A stretch of DNA of 64,000 bases, taken from positions 1-64,000 of the forward strand of contig NZ_JTEV01000013.1 in NCBI RefSeq assembly GCF_000786105.1, written 5' to 3'. This DNA comes from Bdellovibrio sp. ArHS (GTDB taxonomy: Bacteria; Bdellovibrionota; Bdellovibrionia; Bdellovibrionales; Bdellovibrionaceae). The notes below the pieces were generated by a model. That model was given only the letters and a program-made list of their open reading frames with translations, did not search any database and had not been told where the DNA came from. Shown one piece after another: positions 44,042 through 56,414 of the stretch. How positions within the stretch are numbered: the stretch's first letter is position 1; every line of letters begins with the position of its first letter. The position numbers were made by a program, and so were the translations under genes.

Positions 44042-44153
44042 GCAAGAATTTTCTTCAGAGATTTTAAGACCGTCAAATCTAGATATTCTGCTCTAAGGCA
44101 GGAAGTCGGCGCCAGGGCGTCCACAGCGGTTTTCGACGGAAAATGAGCCCGAT

Positions 44154-47527
<3,374 letters not shown>

Positions 47528-47641
47528 GTGACAAGTCTACTGACAACAACATTGCTTAATAAAATTACAAAAGCGTCTGGGAATTAAAGTTTTGTAATAA
47601 CACGATGTCTGACGCCTTATTTACGTCTGAGCTTTCTGATC

Positions 47642-47653
47642 TGTCACATGACA
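47642..47653. promoter_or_regulatory. Palindrome upstream of Cys-rich copper protein
   Basis: TGTCA-CA-TGACA, extended on the outside to CTGT...ACAG, about 95 bases before the start of the Cys-rich gene and 115 bases before the kinase start. An operator is possible. Confidence 0.35.
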
Positions 47654-47746
47654 ACAGACTTTAGCTATGACTGAAATCTGACAAAAAATCGGGGATTCCT
47701 TTATTTGTCCTTGTTTCAGAGGGAAAATTAATAAAAGGAGGTCGGT

Positions 47747-48148
47747 ATGGCGACGAACCAAATACAAGATAGCGACATGGCCAAGTGTATTAATAATTGT
47801 TTGACCAGTGTTCGCACGTGCACAGAAACCCTTCATTATTGTCTACAGCAAAAGGGGACGGCCTTTTCCGGCAAGCATATAGCCCTTCTTCAATTTTGCT
47901 CAGATGCCTGCAGTCTTTCAGCAAAATTGATGATTGCCGAATCTGAATTTCATCATCAAGCGTGTGAACTATCGTTTGAGTTGTGTGATGCCTGCGCGAT
48001 TGAGTGCGAGCGCTACGAAGGTGACTCAGTTTTCGCAAATTGTGCGGAGGTTTGCCGTCGTTGTGCTGAGTCCTGCCGGGCGATGGCTGGAATGACGGTG
48101 CGAATGCCTATGCAGGGGAGAAGCGAAGGGACTTCAGCTCGTATGTAA
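47747..48148 (+). CDS. Four-helix-bundle Cys-rich copper-binding protein
   Basis: 133 residues with 14 cysteines in helical spacing: CINNCLTSVRTCTETLHYC, FCSDACSLSA, CELSFELCDACAIEC, NCAEVCRRCAESCRAM. This is the DUF326/Csp pattern, in which Cys line a four-helix bundle that holds many Cu(I) ions. There is no signal peptide, so it fits the cytosolic Csp3 type rather than exported Csp1. AAAAGGAGGTCGG precedes the ATG. A terminator follows. Copper storage is inferred from family. Confidence 0.88.
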   Translation: MATNQIQDSDMAKCINNCLTSVRTCTETLHYCLQQKGTAFSGKHIALLQFCSDACSLSAKLMIAESEFHHQACELSFELCDACAIECERYEGDSVFANCAEVCRRCAESCRAMAGMTVRMPMQGRSEGTSARM

Positions 48149-48151
48149 AAT

Positions 48152-48180
48152 AAAAGCCCTTTGCAAAACAAAGGGCTTTT
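48152..48180. terminator. Bidirectional terminator
   Basis: AAAAGCCCTTTG / CAAAGGGCTTTT, a perfect 12-bp stem with a 5-base loop between convergent genes. Confidence 0.92.
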
Positions 48181-48207
48181 TAATGCTTCTAAATATGTTC
48201 GAAAAAA

Positions 48208-48669
48208 CTATTTCGCTGGAGTTGCGAACATCGAAGTCGCAAAGAAACTTCTGCGGAATGTAGACCAGTTTGCATCAGCTACTGCGGCAACTCTCCAGTA
48301 GTAGTGTTTGCCAGCTTCCAAGCCTGTAGCTTCAAAAGAAGTGCCTTTAACGTGGTATTCGTTAGCCACTAACCATTTGAAATTAGGGTCTGTCGCCAAT
48401 TGCACGTGGTATTCAGAAGCGCCTTCAACGGCTTTCCATTGCAAAGCTGCTTTGTCAGCTTTGATCTCAGAAAAATAAGCAGGAGCGGAAAGTTCGGGAG
48501 CTGCAGGAACGTCTCTTTTAGCTGGAACTGGTTGCTTCGGAGGGAACAAAGCATTCATTTTTTCGGCAAGGCCGCCATGTCCACCTCCACCATGGCCTTC
48601 TTCAGCCAAAGACGGAGACGTAAGAGCTAGGGTCAAAGCGAATGCGAATAGAGATACAGCGATCTTCAT
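48208..48669 (-). CDS. Exported fibronectin type III-like protein
   Basis: 153 residues. Signal peptide ends PSLA-EE; a Gly/His-rich stretch (HGGGGHGG) follows. Residues about 58-145 form one FN3-like beta domain: WKAVEGASEYHVQLATDPNF and GLEAGKHYYWRVAAVADANW. A binding role in the periplasm or at the surface is likely; the Gly/His tract could hold metal. It reads away from rnpB. Confidence 0.78.
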   Translation of the reverse strand: MKIAVSLFAFALTLALTSPSLAEEGHGGGGHGGLAEKMNALFPPKQPVPAKRDVPAAPELSAPAYFSEIKADKAALQWKAVEGASEYHVQLATDPNFKWLVANEYHVKGTSFEATGLEAGKHYYWRVAAVADANWSTFRRSFFATSMFATPAK

Positions 48670-48732
48670 GGTAAAGTCCTTTTGTAAACTGTGCTTAGAA
48701 ATTAAAATAAAATGGGGTCGATGAAAACCCTC

Positions 48733-48761
48733 TTGCGCTTTTTGCTGGGGGGTGTTAGAAA
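48733..48761 (+). promoter_or_regulatory. rnpB promoter
   Basis: TTGCGC, 17-base spacer, TAGAAA. The predicted start (about 48768) agrees to within a base with the first paired base of RNase P RNA. Confidence 0.6.
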
Positions 48762-48768
48762 ACCCCTT

Positions 48769-49148
48769 CGGTTTTGCGGATGATCGCTCTAATAATGCTC
48801 TAAATTCCTGAAATTAGAGAGGAAAGTCCGGACTCCATATGGCAGCGCAAGGGGTAACGCCCCTCGACAGTAATGTCAGGAACAGTGGAACAGAAAGAAT
48901 ATCCAGGACTATGATCCTAAAGGCGGGAACGGGAGCCTTCTGGGGAGTCGCTGGAGTGAAAACAGCCAAACTCTGCGCGGAGCAAGATCAAATAGGGAAG
49001 CATTAGTAGGACGGCCAGTCCGTAGCTTTCGGGTAAGATCGCTTGAGGGTGCTAGTAATAGCATTCCCAGAGGAATGATCATCTACGATTATCGGGACAA
49101 ATTATGGGACCTGGTGATTGGGACAGAATCCGGCTTACAGCAAAACCG
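48769..49148 (+). ncRNA. rnpB: RNase P RNA
   Basis: 380 bases. The conserved core is unmistakable: GAGGAAAGTCCGGACTCC at 48819-48836, AAATAGGG at 48990-48997 and ACAGAATCCGGCTTACAG at 49123-49140. The ends pair as helix P1 (CGGTTTTGC at 48769-48777 with GCAAAACCG at 49140-49148), which fixes the limits. It looks like the ancestral (A) type. The catalytic RNA trims the 5' leader of tRNA precursors. Short open frames inside it are chance. Confidence 0.97.
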
Positions 49149-49253
49149 TGATCCCGCCTTCTTACGACTCACGTCCAGAAATGTGTGTCTTAGCAACTTC
49201 CGATCGAGACTTATCCGAGAAAGATTTAAATTTGACGTATGGAGGAAATTTTC

Positions 49254-50849
49254 ATGCGTCGTCTTGTTGTGGGCTTTATCGCCCTAACGTTGTTTTTGAC
49301 TTCTTGTTCGACCTTTCAATCTTCTGATCGTACGCCTGCATCCACCCAGTACTTTGTCGATCCTCAATATTATGACTTTCAAGTTCTTGTCGCCGAGTCC
49401 TTGGACTTCCGTGCCGAAGCTTTGAAATTCGCTGAAAGCAAAAAGCTAAATGAAACTTCTCAGATTTCTTTGACCCGTACCGAGGGGGAGTGGCTGCGCG
49501 AAAAAGGCCGCAAATATCTGGAGCTGCGTAAAAAGCTGGTAGATTTGGCGATCAAAGAGGGTGAACTCTTTGACGGATATAACTCGGTAAAATTGAACGC
49601 CTACAAGGGGACTTCTACTAAGACCCACAACATGCCGGGCGATTATGAGCGTAGGCCTCATACTCAACAGCCCACCTTCACCGTTATGCAATTAGATCCT
49701 ACTGACAAGGAAGGTGAGCAACGATTCTTCCGTATGCAGATGGCGTTATCCGCAGCATTGCTTCTTATGGATAACTATCTCGTGGCGATTCAGCCCTACA
49801 ATGAAAACTCGTCGCTGCGTTACGTTTTAAACTACGACACAAGCGAACGCCGTGCCCTTCAACAGATTGCCGATTCCTATTCCTCGCCATCGCGTCGGTT
49901 GCAAGTTGAAAAAGGTATTAAATTTATTGACGAAGTCATGGCATGGCGTCGGGCCAAGGGTATCGAAACCAGTCCTGAAGAAAGCTTTTTGTATGGCCTT
50001 ACACAATCAAGCATTTGGTACCTAGCTGTAAAGAATGGTCAGAACAACTCAAGCTTCAAAGATGCCATCGTGAATCTGTGGAACCGCATTACTTTGCGCG
50101 GAAAGCGTGGCGTTCGTGTGGTTTCCTATGGGGTTAGCATGGGATTTGGGAATATGGTCGGATTGGTCGAGACCCGCAAAGGCTACCTTCACAATATGCC
50201 CGCATCTGAAAAAGAGGCTTTGATTGCGGAAATGCAGCCTTTAGATATTCTTATGGAAAAAACACCCTTCCGTCTGACGGATAAAATGATTCCCGGGCAC
50301 TATGGGCACGTGGCGATCTGGTTGGGAACGGAATCTCAATTGCGCGATCTGAAAGTCTGGGATCAAATTCCCAAAAATATTCAGGATAAAATCCGCTCAG
50401 GCCATCGTATCGTCGAAGCTTTGCGTCCTGGTGTGCAAATCAATACTTTAGAGCATTTCCTGAATATTGACGACTTCCTTGTGATTCGTGATAAACGCCA
50501 GGTTTCTGATGACTATCGCCGCAAAGCTATTTTACAAGCGGTCGCTCAAATCGGAAAAGAGTATGACTTCAACTTCGACGTTGCCACTCACGAACGTATT
50601 GTATGCTCGGAAATCGCTTACGTCGTCTACTCGGATGTGAAGTGGCCGTTGGAAGAGATGGTTCGTCGTTATACGATCAGCCCTGATAATGTCGCCCAAC
50701 TTGCCGTGGGGAATAATCCTGTCTTTGAACCCGTGATAATGTACTACGGCGGCAAACGTTATTTTAAAAACCTTCCATACTCTTTGTCGCTTCTTTTGAA
50801 AGCCACGGACCAGTCGTACGCGGATTTCGAAAGATTCCAGAATTTATAA
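49254..50849 (+). CDS. Lipoprotein with YiiX-type permuted papain-like domain
   Basis: 531 residues, lipobox LFLTSC (Cys 18). The first 330 residues are mostly helical and match nothing I know. The last 190 follow the YiiX/YebB group of NlpC/P60 enzymes with permuted catalytic order: His 352 in GHYGHVAIWLG, then Cys 451 in RIVCSEIAYVVYSD. Such proteins hydrolyse peptide, amide or ester bonds, some in the cell wall, some on lipids. It opens a cassette with a second lipoprotein (9 bases on) and a phospholipase D-like enzyme. GGAGGAAATTTTC precedes ATG 49254. Confidence 0.8.
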   Translation: MRRLVVGFIALTLFLTSCSTFQSSDRTPASTQYFVDPQYYDFQVLVAESLDFRAEALKFAESKKLNETSQISLTRTEGEWLREKGRKYLELRKKLVDLAIKEGELFDGYNSVKLNAYKGTSTKTHNMPGDYERRPHTQQPTFTVMQLDPTDKEGEQRFFRMQMALSAALLLMDNYLVAIQPYNENSSLRYVLNYDTSERRALQQIADSYSSPSRRLQVEKGIKFIDEVMAWRRAKGIETSPEESFLYGLTQSSIWYLAVKNGQNNSSFKDAIVNLWNRITLRGKRGVRVVSYGVSMGFGNMVGLVETRKGYLHNMPASEKEALIAEMQPLDILMEKTPFRLTDKMIPGHYGHVAIWLGTESQLRDLKVWDQIPKNIQDKIRSGHRIVEALRPGVQINTLEHFLNIDDFLVIRDKRQVSDDYRRKAILQAVAQIGKEYDFNFDVATHERIVCSEIAYVVYSDVKWPLEEMVRRYTISPDNVAQLAVGNNPVFEPVIMYYGGKRYFKNLPYSLSLLLKATDQSYADFERFQNL

Positions 50850-50858
50850 GGATGAATT

Positions 50859-52058
50859 ATGAATAAAAATATTCGTTGGGCTTTTTTGGCGGTAACGGCC
50901 TTTCTTAGCCTTCATTGTTCACATAAAGAAAAGCGCGAACCGGCGGCGACAAAGTCCTTAACAACGGATGCGGGGGTTGAGGCCGCAGCCGAAATTTTTG
51001 GCGGAGATTCGCCGACACAGGCATATCGTCATCCCTTGAAAATTAATTTTTACACGAATGGTGACCAAAAGTATTTGTCGACCACCGCGCGCAAAGCTTT
51101 GGAACAGGCTCTTACGGAAAGTCTTTCCGCCGAAGTTCCCGAGCAGGCTTTGGCGAAACTTTTCGTAGGCAATCTTAAAGAATCCGTCCTTGAGAACTTT
51201 GTAAAAACGCTAAGAGTTTTCAAAATCATTAATACGGGTTTGCAGGTGGATTTGACTTTTACGCCCGAACCTTATCGCAAGGACGACTATTCAGCTGAAC
51301 TTTCCAGTAATCAGTTGTTCCGCCTGAGCGATGTCGGCACTCTTAGTCGGAAATGGGAAAACTTAGAAAAGGCCACCATGACAGGTTCTATCTATAACAA
51401 CTCTGTCTATGTTCCTATACAAAATAAAGCCGACTATATCGGTGGAGTCATGACCCTGTATGTAGAGATCATGGATTTAAAACCCGGCATTCCGAAGCCC
51501 TCAAAAAAGGGTGTAAAGGGGTATGTCCGCTATCGTCGGTATTATCGGGTCAACGATTCCTTAAACAAGCCTATGCAATGTGAAAACTTTATTGCGTCGG
51601 CAAAAGGCGGCGGAAACGGCGTTCCCGTCTTCTACACTGTCGACATTTACAAAAACTTCAATCTTAAGAATCTGATTCCCACAGATGAGTATCTTGAAGT
51701 TTATCCAGGCCTTCTTGCAACTTCCAGTGAGGGGCGTTCCGAGTTGATGCCGGATAAATTTGATTCCGTAGGGAAATCTGTTCAGACGGCAACCTACACC
51801 GTAGAGCCCAAAAGACGTTTTTCAGAAAGCGTCAGCTTTAAACTTAAAAAACTCGTTTACGATATGAAAACAAAAGAAATCAACATCAATAAGAGCTCCG
51901 TCGATTTAGTTGAATACATTCCGGATGGTGGTGAATCCTCGTCTCAGAATCAGGACATGGTCCTAAATGATGCCAAACGCCAACTTTTCAAAAAGTGCGA
52001 AAAGCAATTGGAGTCATTCTTAAATCTTCAATCCGTTCTTGAAGGACGTGCCCTATGA
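50859..52058 (+). CDS. Lipoprotein of unknown function
   Basis: 399 residues, lipobox LSLHC (Cys 21). Mature chain is soluble, with beta-rich stretches (YIGGVMTLYVEIMDLKPG, VKGYVRYRRYYRVND) and one more Cys pair-like set (QCENF, KKCEKQ). I do not recognise any family. It lies 9 bases after the YiiX-type gene and overlaps the PLD gene by 4 (ATGA), so the three are translated as a unit. It may scaffold or localise its enzyme neighbours at a membrane; this is inference. Confidence 0.78.
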   Translation: MNKNIRWAFLAVTAFLSLHCSHKEKREPAATKSLTTDAGVEAAAEIFGGDSPTQAYRHPLKINFYTNGDQKYLSTTARKALEQALTESLSAEVPEQALAKLFVGNLKESVLENFVKTLRVFKIINTGLQVDLTFTPEPYRKDDYSAELSSNQLFRLSDVGTLSRKWENLEKATMTGSIYNNSVYVPIQNKADYIGGVMTLYVEIMDLKPGIPKPSKKGVKGYVRYRRYYRVNDSLNKPMQCENFIASAKGGGNGVPVFYTVDIYKNFNLKNLIPTDEYLEVYPGLLATSSEGRSELMPDKFDSVGKSVQTATYTVEPKRRFSESVSFKLKKLVYDMKTKEININKSSVDLVEYIPDGGESSSQNQDMVLNDAKRQLFKKCEKQLESFLNLQSVLEGRAL

Positions 52059-54106
52059 AAAAAATGGCTTTGATTGCTTTGACGATAATTGTGGCTTTCC
52101 AGGCAAAGGCGCAGACCGTGTCTTTAAAAGAGCGGCTGGCGGCGGTAGAGTTCTACAAGAAGAATCATGATGTTCTTTATGGTCCTGAAGCTTGCCGTCG
52201 GGCCGAAACGCTGTTGAAAGAGTTGCAAAAGCTTCCCAAGGCAGAGCAGGGAAAGACACGGGATTTCGTAAAAACCTACGAAAACCAGATTCCCGAGTCG
52301 ATCCTGCGCCCTTTGGTTTATTGGAAATTTATAAAGAAAAATTCCGCCAATGAAAGTCGCGTGCTTCAGTCATTACTACAGTATCGTTTGCAGCTATTGC
52401 GGGACTACGCAGAGCACCCCTTAAAAAAAGACAAAGCCGCGCAAGCCAAGGCGCGATCGATGATGGATGCGATGGCGCAGCAAGGTGCGCGCGATTTGTC
52501 TTTGCGAAATCCGGAGTTAACGCAGGATTTGCGCAGTTTGTTTCCGGAAATGGATGATCACGTTTTGACGGCCACAGGGCTGATTCCCGGCAATGCTGTC
52601 GAACTGGTCAGTCATAACGAGACTTCGCCTGAAAGAATCCAGTGGTTTAATGATCGGGTCATCTTTGCCGGCGGCAAACTTGATTTCAGTCAGCCCTACA
52701 TGAAAATGCCTTTAACCAATACAGACGAGGGACATCCTTCTTTTAAGGACCCCATGTTTGCAAAGATCCGCGACATGATTCTTTCGGCGAAAGAGTCTGT
52801 TTTTATCAACATCTTCCTTTTCGGAGGAACGATGGGCGGGACTTTGTCGAAATTTCTTCTGGATCAGGCTGTTGAAAAAAAGAAGACCAATCCGAACTTC
52901 AAAGTTTTGATCATGCATGACTATGCGACGAACTATAATATGGAAGATGAAATGATGCCGATCTTTAAATACATTAAGGATCGCTCACAGGAGCCGGCGC
53001 TTAAGGGCTCTGTGATTCTTCTTCAAGCGAACATTCAAAGACATCCGCCCGGTATTCCCTTTGGTTTGACAAACTTTGTTCCGAAAACGGAAGAGACCTT
53101 CAAGGCCTTGGAAAAAAGAAATACTTACTATGAATCTAAGATTGATCACAGCAAAGTGATTGTTGTCGACGCGGAATCAGATGCTCCACAGGCCTATTTC
53201 GGTTCAAAGAATTGGACAGATCATAGCGGTGGATACTATTTCGATAATGCCTTGTATGTTAAAGGACCGGCAGCGGCCATGGTGCAAGCGGCCTACTATG
53301 ATGACGTCGACGCGGCGTTGACGTTAGATCCCAAAGAGCGCAAATGGTTCTTCTACAAGGAACAGGGCTTGGCGAATGAAGCCTATTTGCCGCAACGAGA
53401 TCAGATTTTGGCATGGTTCAAGTTAAAAAGGACAGAGTATCCCGCCCAGGGCACTCAGGTGGTCCGTTTGGCTGAAGCCAATGTTGATGGCAGAATCAAG
53501 GACGCGCGAAATATTTTGGTTGATATGATCTCTAAAGCAGAAAGCCATATTTATATGGAACAGCTTTTCATTTACGACAAATATATTAATGACGCTTTGA
53601 TGAAAAGAAAGGCCCAGGTGCCTTCGCTGAAAGTTCGTATTTTGGCCGACCACAACGGAAACTTCAAAATGGGCGGATTGCCCAATACTCTATTCCTAGG
53701 ACAGTTGCTGGATCACGGTGTCGAGGTGCGCGCGCGACGTACGCTGGGAATTGAAGCACACTTTCCAGACGGAACAAAGCAGGAGTATCATCAAGAAAAC
53801 CACAGAAAGATTACTTCTGTAGACGGAAAAGTTCTTTTGGCGGGATCATCCAATCTAAACCCTGACACTTTACAGGGAAGCTTTCGCGAGTTCGGAGCCC
53901 AGATCTTTGACAAAGCGGAGATCCGCAAGTTCGAATCCGAATTTGAACAGGACTGGAACGACGATGCTAAGATCGGCCCCTTCTTTGAGGGTGATGCTTT
54001 ACAATTGACATTGAAGGGCCAAAAACTTTCGCCGGAACTAAGTCGCCTCATCAACGATGTTGGTGCGAAGGTGATCCGCGCAAAAGACGATATCGAGAAG
54101 CGTTAA
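52055..54106 (+). CDS. Exported phospholipase D-like enzyme
   Basis: 683 residues with a signal peptide (ends AFQAKA). Two HxK-x4-D motifs: KIDHSKVIVVD (His 365, Lys 367, Asp 372) followed by GSKNW, and NHRKITSVD (His 583, Lys 585, Asp 590) followed by GSSNLNPDTL. This is the full active site of the PLD superfamily, whose members cut or swap phosphodiester bonds in phospholipids, cardiolipin or DNA. A helical N-terminal 190 residues is extra. Export plus coupling to two lipoproteins points to membrane lipid as substrate, of self or prey. Confidence 0.9.
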   Translation: MKKMALIALTIIVAFQAKAQTVSLKERLAAVEFYKKNHDVLYGPEACRRAETLLKELQKLPKAEQGKTRDFVKTYENQIPESILRPLVYWKFIKKNSANESRVLQSLLQYRLQLLRDYAEHPLKKDKAAQAKARSMMDAMAQQGARDLSLRNPELTQDLRSLFPEMDDHVLTATGLIPGNAVELVSHNETSPERIQWFNDRVIFAGGKLDFSQPYMKMPLTNTDEGHPSFKDPMFAKIRDMILSAKESVFINIFLFGGTMGGTLSKFLLDQAVEKKKTNPNFKVLIMHDYATNYNMEDEMMPIFKYIKDRSQEPALKGSVILLQANIQRHPPGIPFGLTNFVPKTEETFKALEKRNTYYESKIDHSKVIVVDAESDAPQAYFGSKNWTDHSGGYYFDNALYVKGPAAAMVQAAYYDDVDAALTLDPKERKWFFYKEQGLANEAYLPQRDQILAWFKLKRTEYPAQGTQVVRLAEANVDGRIKDARNILVDMISKAESHIYMEQLFIYDKYINDALMKRKAQVPSLKVRILADHNGNFKMGGLPNTLFLGQLLDHGVEVRARRTLGIEAHFPDGTKQEYHQENHRKITSVDGKVLLAGSSNLNPDTLQGSFREFGAQIFDKAEIRKFESEFEQDWNDDAKIGPFFEGDALQLTLKGQKLSPELSRLINDVGAKVIRAKDDIEKR

Positions 54107-54130
54107 GTTTAAAATTGCATTCATGCGAAT

Positions 54131-54165
54131 ACGCCGAGGCTTGGTCTTCGGCGTTTTCTTTTTCT
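54131..54165 (+). terminator. Terminator of the exported cassette
   Basis: ACGCCGA / TCGGCGT stem with a 10-base loop, then TTTCTTTTTC. Confidence 0.82.
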
Positions 54166-54189
54166 GAAGTCTGAGATAACCTTCCAGGC

Positions 54190-56016
54190 ATGGAAAAAAT
54201 GGCTTGGAATATCGAATCGGAGTATCCTTCTTGCACCTCTTCAGAGTTTCAAACTGAGTTCGAAAATTTTTCGAATAAAGTCAGACTTTTAGAAGAGCTG
54301 GTTAAAACCGCACAGGCATCTTTGGCAGACTCTTTGTCTGGCAAGACGATGCCGTCAGAGTCTACACGGGAACAGCTTCAGAAAATTCTGTTAGAGCGTG
54401 AGGCTGCCTTGATCCTTTCCATGAACATGGGGACCTTTCTGAATTGCACTTTATCAGTGAATTCGGCTGACGATGCCGCTCAGGCGAAGTTTTCCGAACT
54501 TCAGGCACTGAATTCTCGATTCTGGCAATCGACGATTCCGGTGAATAATTTCTTAAAACGTTGTTCAGAAGATTTTCTTATGAAAGTGCTTGAGCATCCG
54601 GAATTGCAACCTGCCGAATTTTTCTGGAAGAATGAACGAAAAAATGCTGACACCTTGTTGTCTGATTCGGAAGAAGCTTTGTTAGAGTCTGTCTCTAATC
54701 CCGGCTTAAGAGCCTGGGGAGAACTTTACACAAAGCTCAGCGGGGCCATGCGCTGCCAACTTCAGTGGGAGAATAAAACCGAAACTGTGGGGTTGGCGCA
54801 AGCCAGTGCTTTGACTCGCAGTCTGGATGAAAATACGCGAAAAGTGGCTTGGTCTAGTATTCAAAATGCTTGGGCAGAACATAAAAACACCGCCGCCTTT
54901 ATTCTTAATTCTTTAGCAGGCTGGCGCCATGAGGTGAATAAAAAGCGTTCTTACGCAAAACCCGTGCATTTTCTGGATACGTCTTTGCATGGCAATCGTA
55001 TTGAAAGAGCGACACTGGATGCGTTGATATCCGCCTGTCATAGCAACCTGAATGACACCCGCAAAGCCCCGCGCTTGATGGCTCAACTTATGGGAAAAAG
55101 AGCTTTAGATCCGTGGGACCTTTTGGCGCAAAGCCCGGTTTCCGGAGGGAAGAAGGAACGTTCTTTTGACGAAGCTCTGTCGCTCATTCAGGATTCTTTC
55201 GCCCGTATCGACCCCCAGATGTCTGATTTTGTAAAAATGATGGCGGACAAGCGATGGATAGAGGGTCGAGTTCTTCCGCATAAACGCAACGGCGCCTATT
55301 GCACAGGATTTGCGAAGCGCCGCGAGCCCCGGGTTTTCATGACTTATATGGGTTCTAACAGCGATATTTCCACCTTGGCTCATGAATTGGGACACGCGTT
55401 TCATTCCTGGGTGATGCGCGATCTACCTCGTTCGCAAACGGGTTATCCTATGACGTTGGCAGAAACGGCGAGCATCTTTGCAGAAACAGTTCTTCATGAT
55501 GTTTTGATTGAAGAAGCACAAACTAAAGAAGAAAAGATCGAATTTGCCTGGGGAGAGGTTGAAGGGGCCACCAGTTTCCTTATTAACATCCCAGCACGTT
55601 TCGAATTTGAAAAAAGCTTCTATGAGCAGCGCCAAAAGCGCTCGTTGAACGCGGATGAACTTGCGCAGTTAACGGATGAAGCGTGGAATAAGTGGTATGG
55701 GCCGACGCTGACAGAAAACGATAAAATGTTCTGGGCAACCAAGCTGCATTTCGCGATGGCAGGCACCAGCTTTTACAACTATCCTTACACCTTTGGTTAT
55801 TTGTTTGCCATGAGTATCTATGCTCGCCGACAGGAACTGGGCAAAGATTTTATGAAAAAATATGTCGAGATTCTAAGGGATACGGGCAGAATGACGGCGG
55901 AAGATTTGGTTCTGAAACACTTGGGCGAAGATATTCGTCAACCGGAGTTCTGGCAAAAATCCATAGATGTTATCAAGAACAAGGTGAATGCGTTTGAAAA
56001 GCTAGCGTTTCGCTAG
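54190..56016 (+). CDS. M3 family oligoendopeptidase
   Basis: 608 residues. The thermolysin-type zinc motif is LAHELGHAFHSWVM (His 398, Glu 399, His 402), and the third ligand Glu lies in MTLAETASIFAETVL. An N-terminal oligoendopeptidase F-like domain (60-130) and the late YNYPYTFGYLFAMSIYARRQ complete the M3 pattern. No signal peptide, so it trims peptides in the cytoplasm, fitting a cell that imports digested prey protein. ATG 54190 or 54199 may be used; neither has a good ribosome site. Confidence 0.93.
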   Translation: MEKMAWNIESEYPSCTSSEFQTEFENFSNKVRLLEELVKTAQASLADSLSGKTMPSESTREQLQKILLEREAALILSMNMGTFLNCTLSVNSADDAAQAKFSELQALNSRFWQSTIPVNNFLKRCSEDFLMKVLEHPELQPAEFFWKNERKNADTLLSDSEEALLESVSNPGLRAWGELYTKLSGAMRCQLQWENKTETVGLAQASALTRSLDENTRKVAWSSIQNAWAEHKNTAAFILNSLAGWRHEVNKKRSYAKPVHFLDTSLHGNRIERATLDALISACHSNLNDTRKAPRLMAQLMGKRALDPWDLLAQSPVSGGKKERSFDEALSLIQDSFARIDPQMSDFVKMMADKRWIEGRVLPHKRNGAYCTGFAKRREPRVFMTYMGSNSDISTLAHELGHAFHSWVMRDLPRSQTGYPMTLAETASIFAETVLHDVLIEEAQTKEEKIEFAWGEVEGATSFLINIPARFEFEKSFYEQRQKRSLNADELAQLTDEAWNKWYGPTLTENDKMFWATKLHFAMAGTSFYNYPYTFGYLFAMSIYARRQELGKDFMKKYVEILRDTGRMTAEDLVLKHLGEDIRQPEFWQKSIDVIKNKVNAFEKLAFR

Positions 56017-56022
56017 TTTTTC
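56002..56022 (+). terminator. Terminator overlapping the stop codon of the M3 gene
   Basis: CTAGCG-TTT-CGCTAG followed by TTTTTCTTC; the right arm contains the TAG stop itself. Confidence 0.6.
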
Positions 56023-56414
56023 TTCTGCAAATAAAATTTTAAAAGTTCAGAGGTGCTGACAAAACTTCCATCTTTGAAGTTGCAGCGATCCAGCTTAAAC
56101 CATTCTTTATCAGCCTGAAATTCCAGTATTTCGGGCTTACCGTCAAGTTTGCGGCACAGGTTAAAACCGGGATTGCTGTTTTCGTCGTGCAGATCCGAAA
56201 AATTAAAATATTTTTTTGAATCGAAGGCCAAAGGGCATTTTTGATTCTTGCATTCCTTCGAGTACAACTGGGTCTTGTCAGAATTGTAGCAGTAAAAACT
56301 TTTGCTGGTGGAGGTCACTCCGTTCGTCAGGAAACGGAAGCTGCCACTGGCGCAGTGAAGATCGCTTTGGGCAAAAGAAAAACTGAAAAGAAGAAAAAGC
56401 AAACTACTTAACAT
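56013..56414 (-). CDS. Small exported Cys-rich protein, partner of C1 peptidase
   Basis: 133 residues. Signal peptide (1-15, ends FSFA). The mature chain has six cysteines (residues about 21, 42, 55, 60, 87 and 111), enough for three disulphides. I know no family. Its start overlaps the end of the C1 peptidase gene by 11 bases, so both are made from one message. A role as inhibitor or chaperone of that peptidase would parallel known protease-inhibitor operons, but nothing in the sequence proves it. Confidence 0.75.
   Translation of the reverse strand: MLSSLLFLLFSFSFAQSDLHCASGSFRFLTNGVTSTSKSFYCYNSDKTQLYSKECKNQKCPLAFDSKKYFNFSDLHDENSNPGFNLCRKLDGKPEILEFQADKEWFKLDRCNFKDGSFVSTSELLKFYLQKKN

Noticed and set aside
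49075-49327. Short open frames in and after rnpB
   Set aside because: They cover the conserved 3' part of RNase P RNA, which explains the sequence fully.
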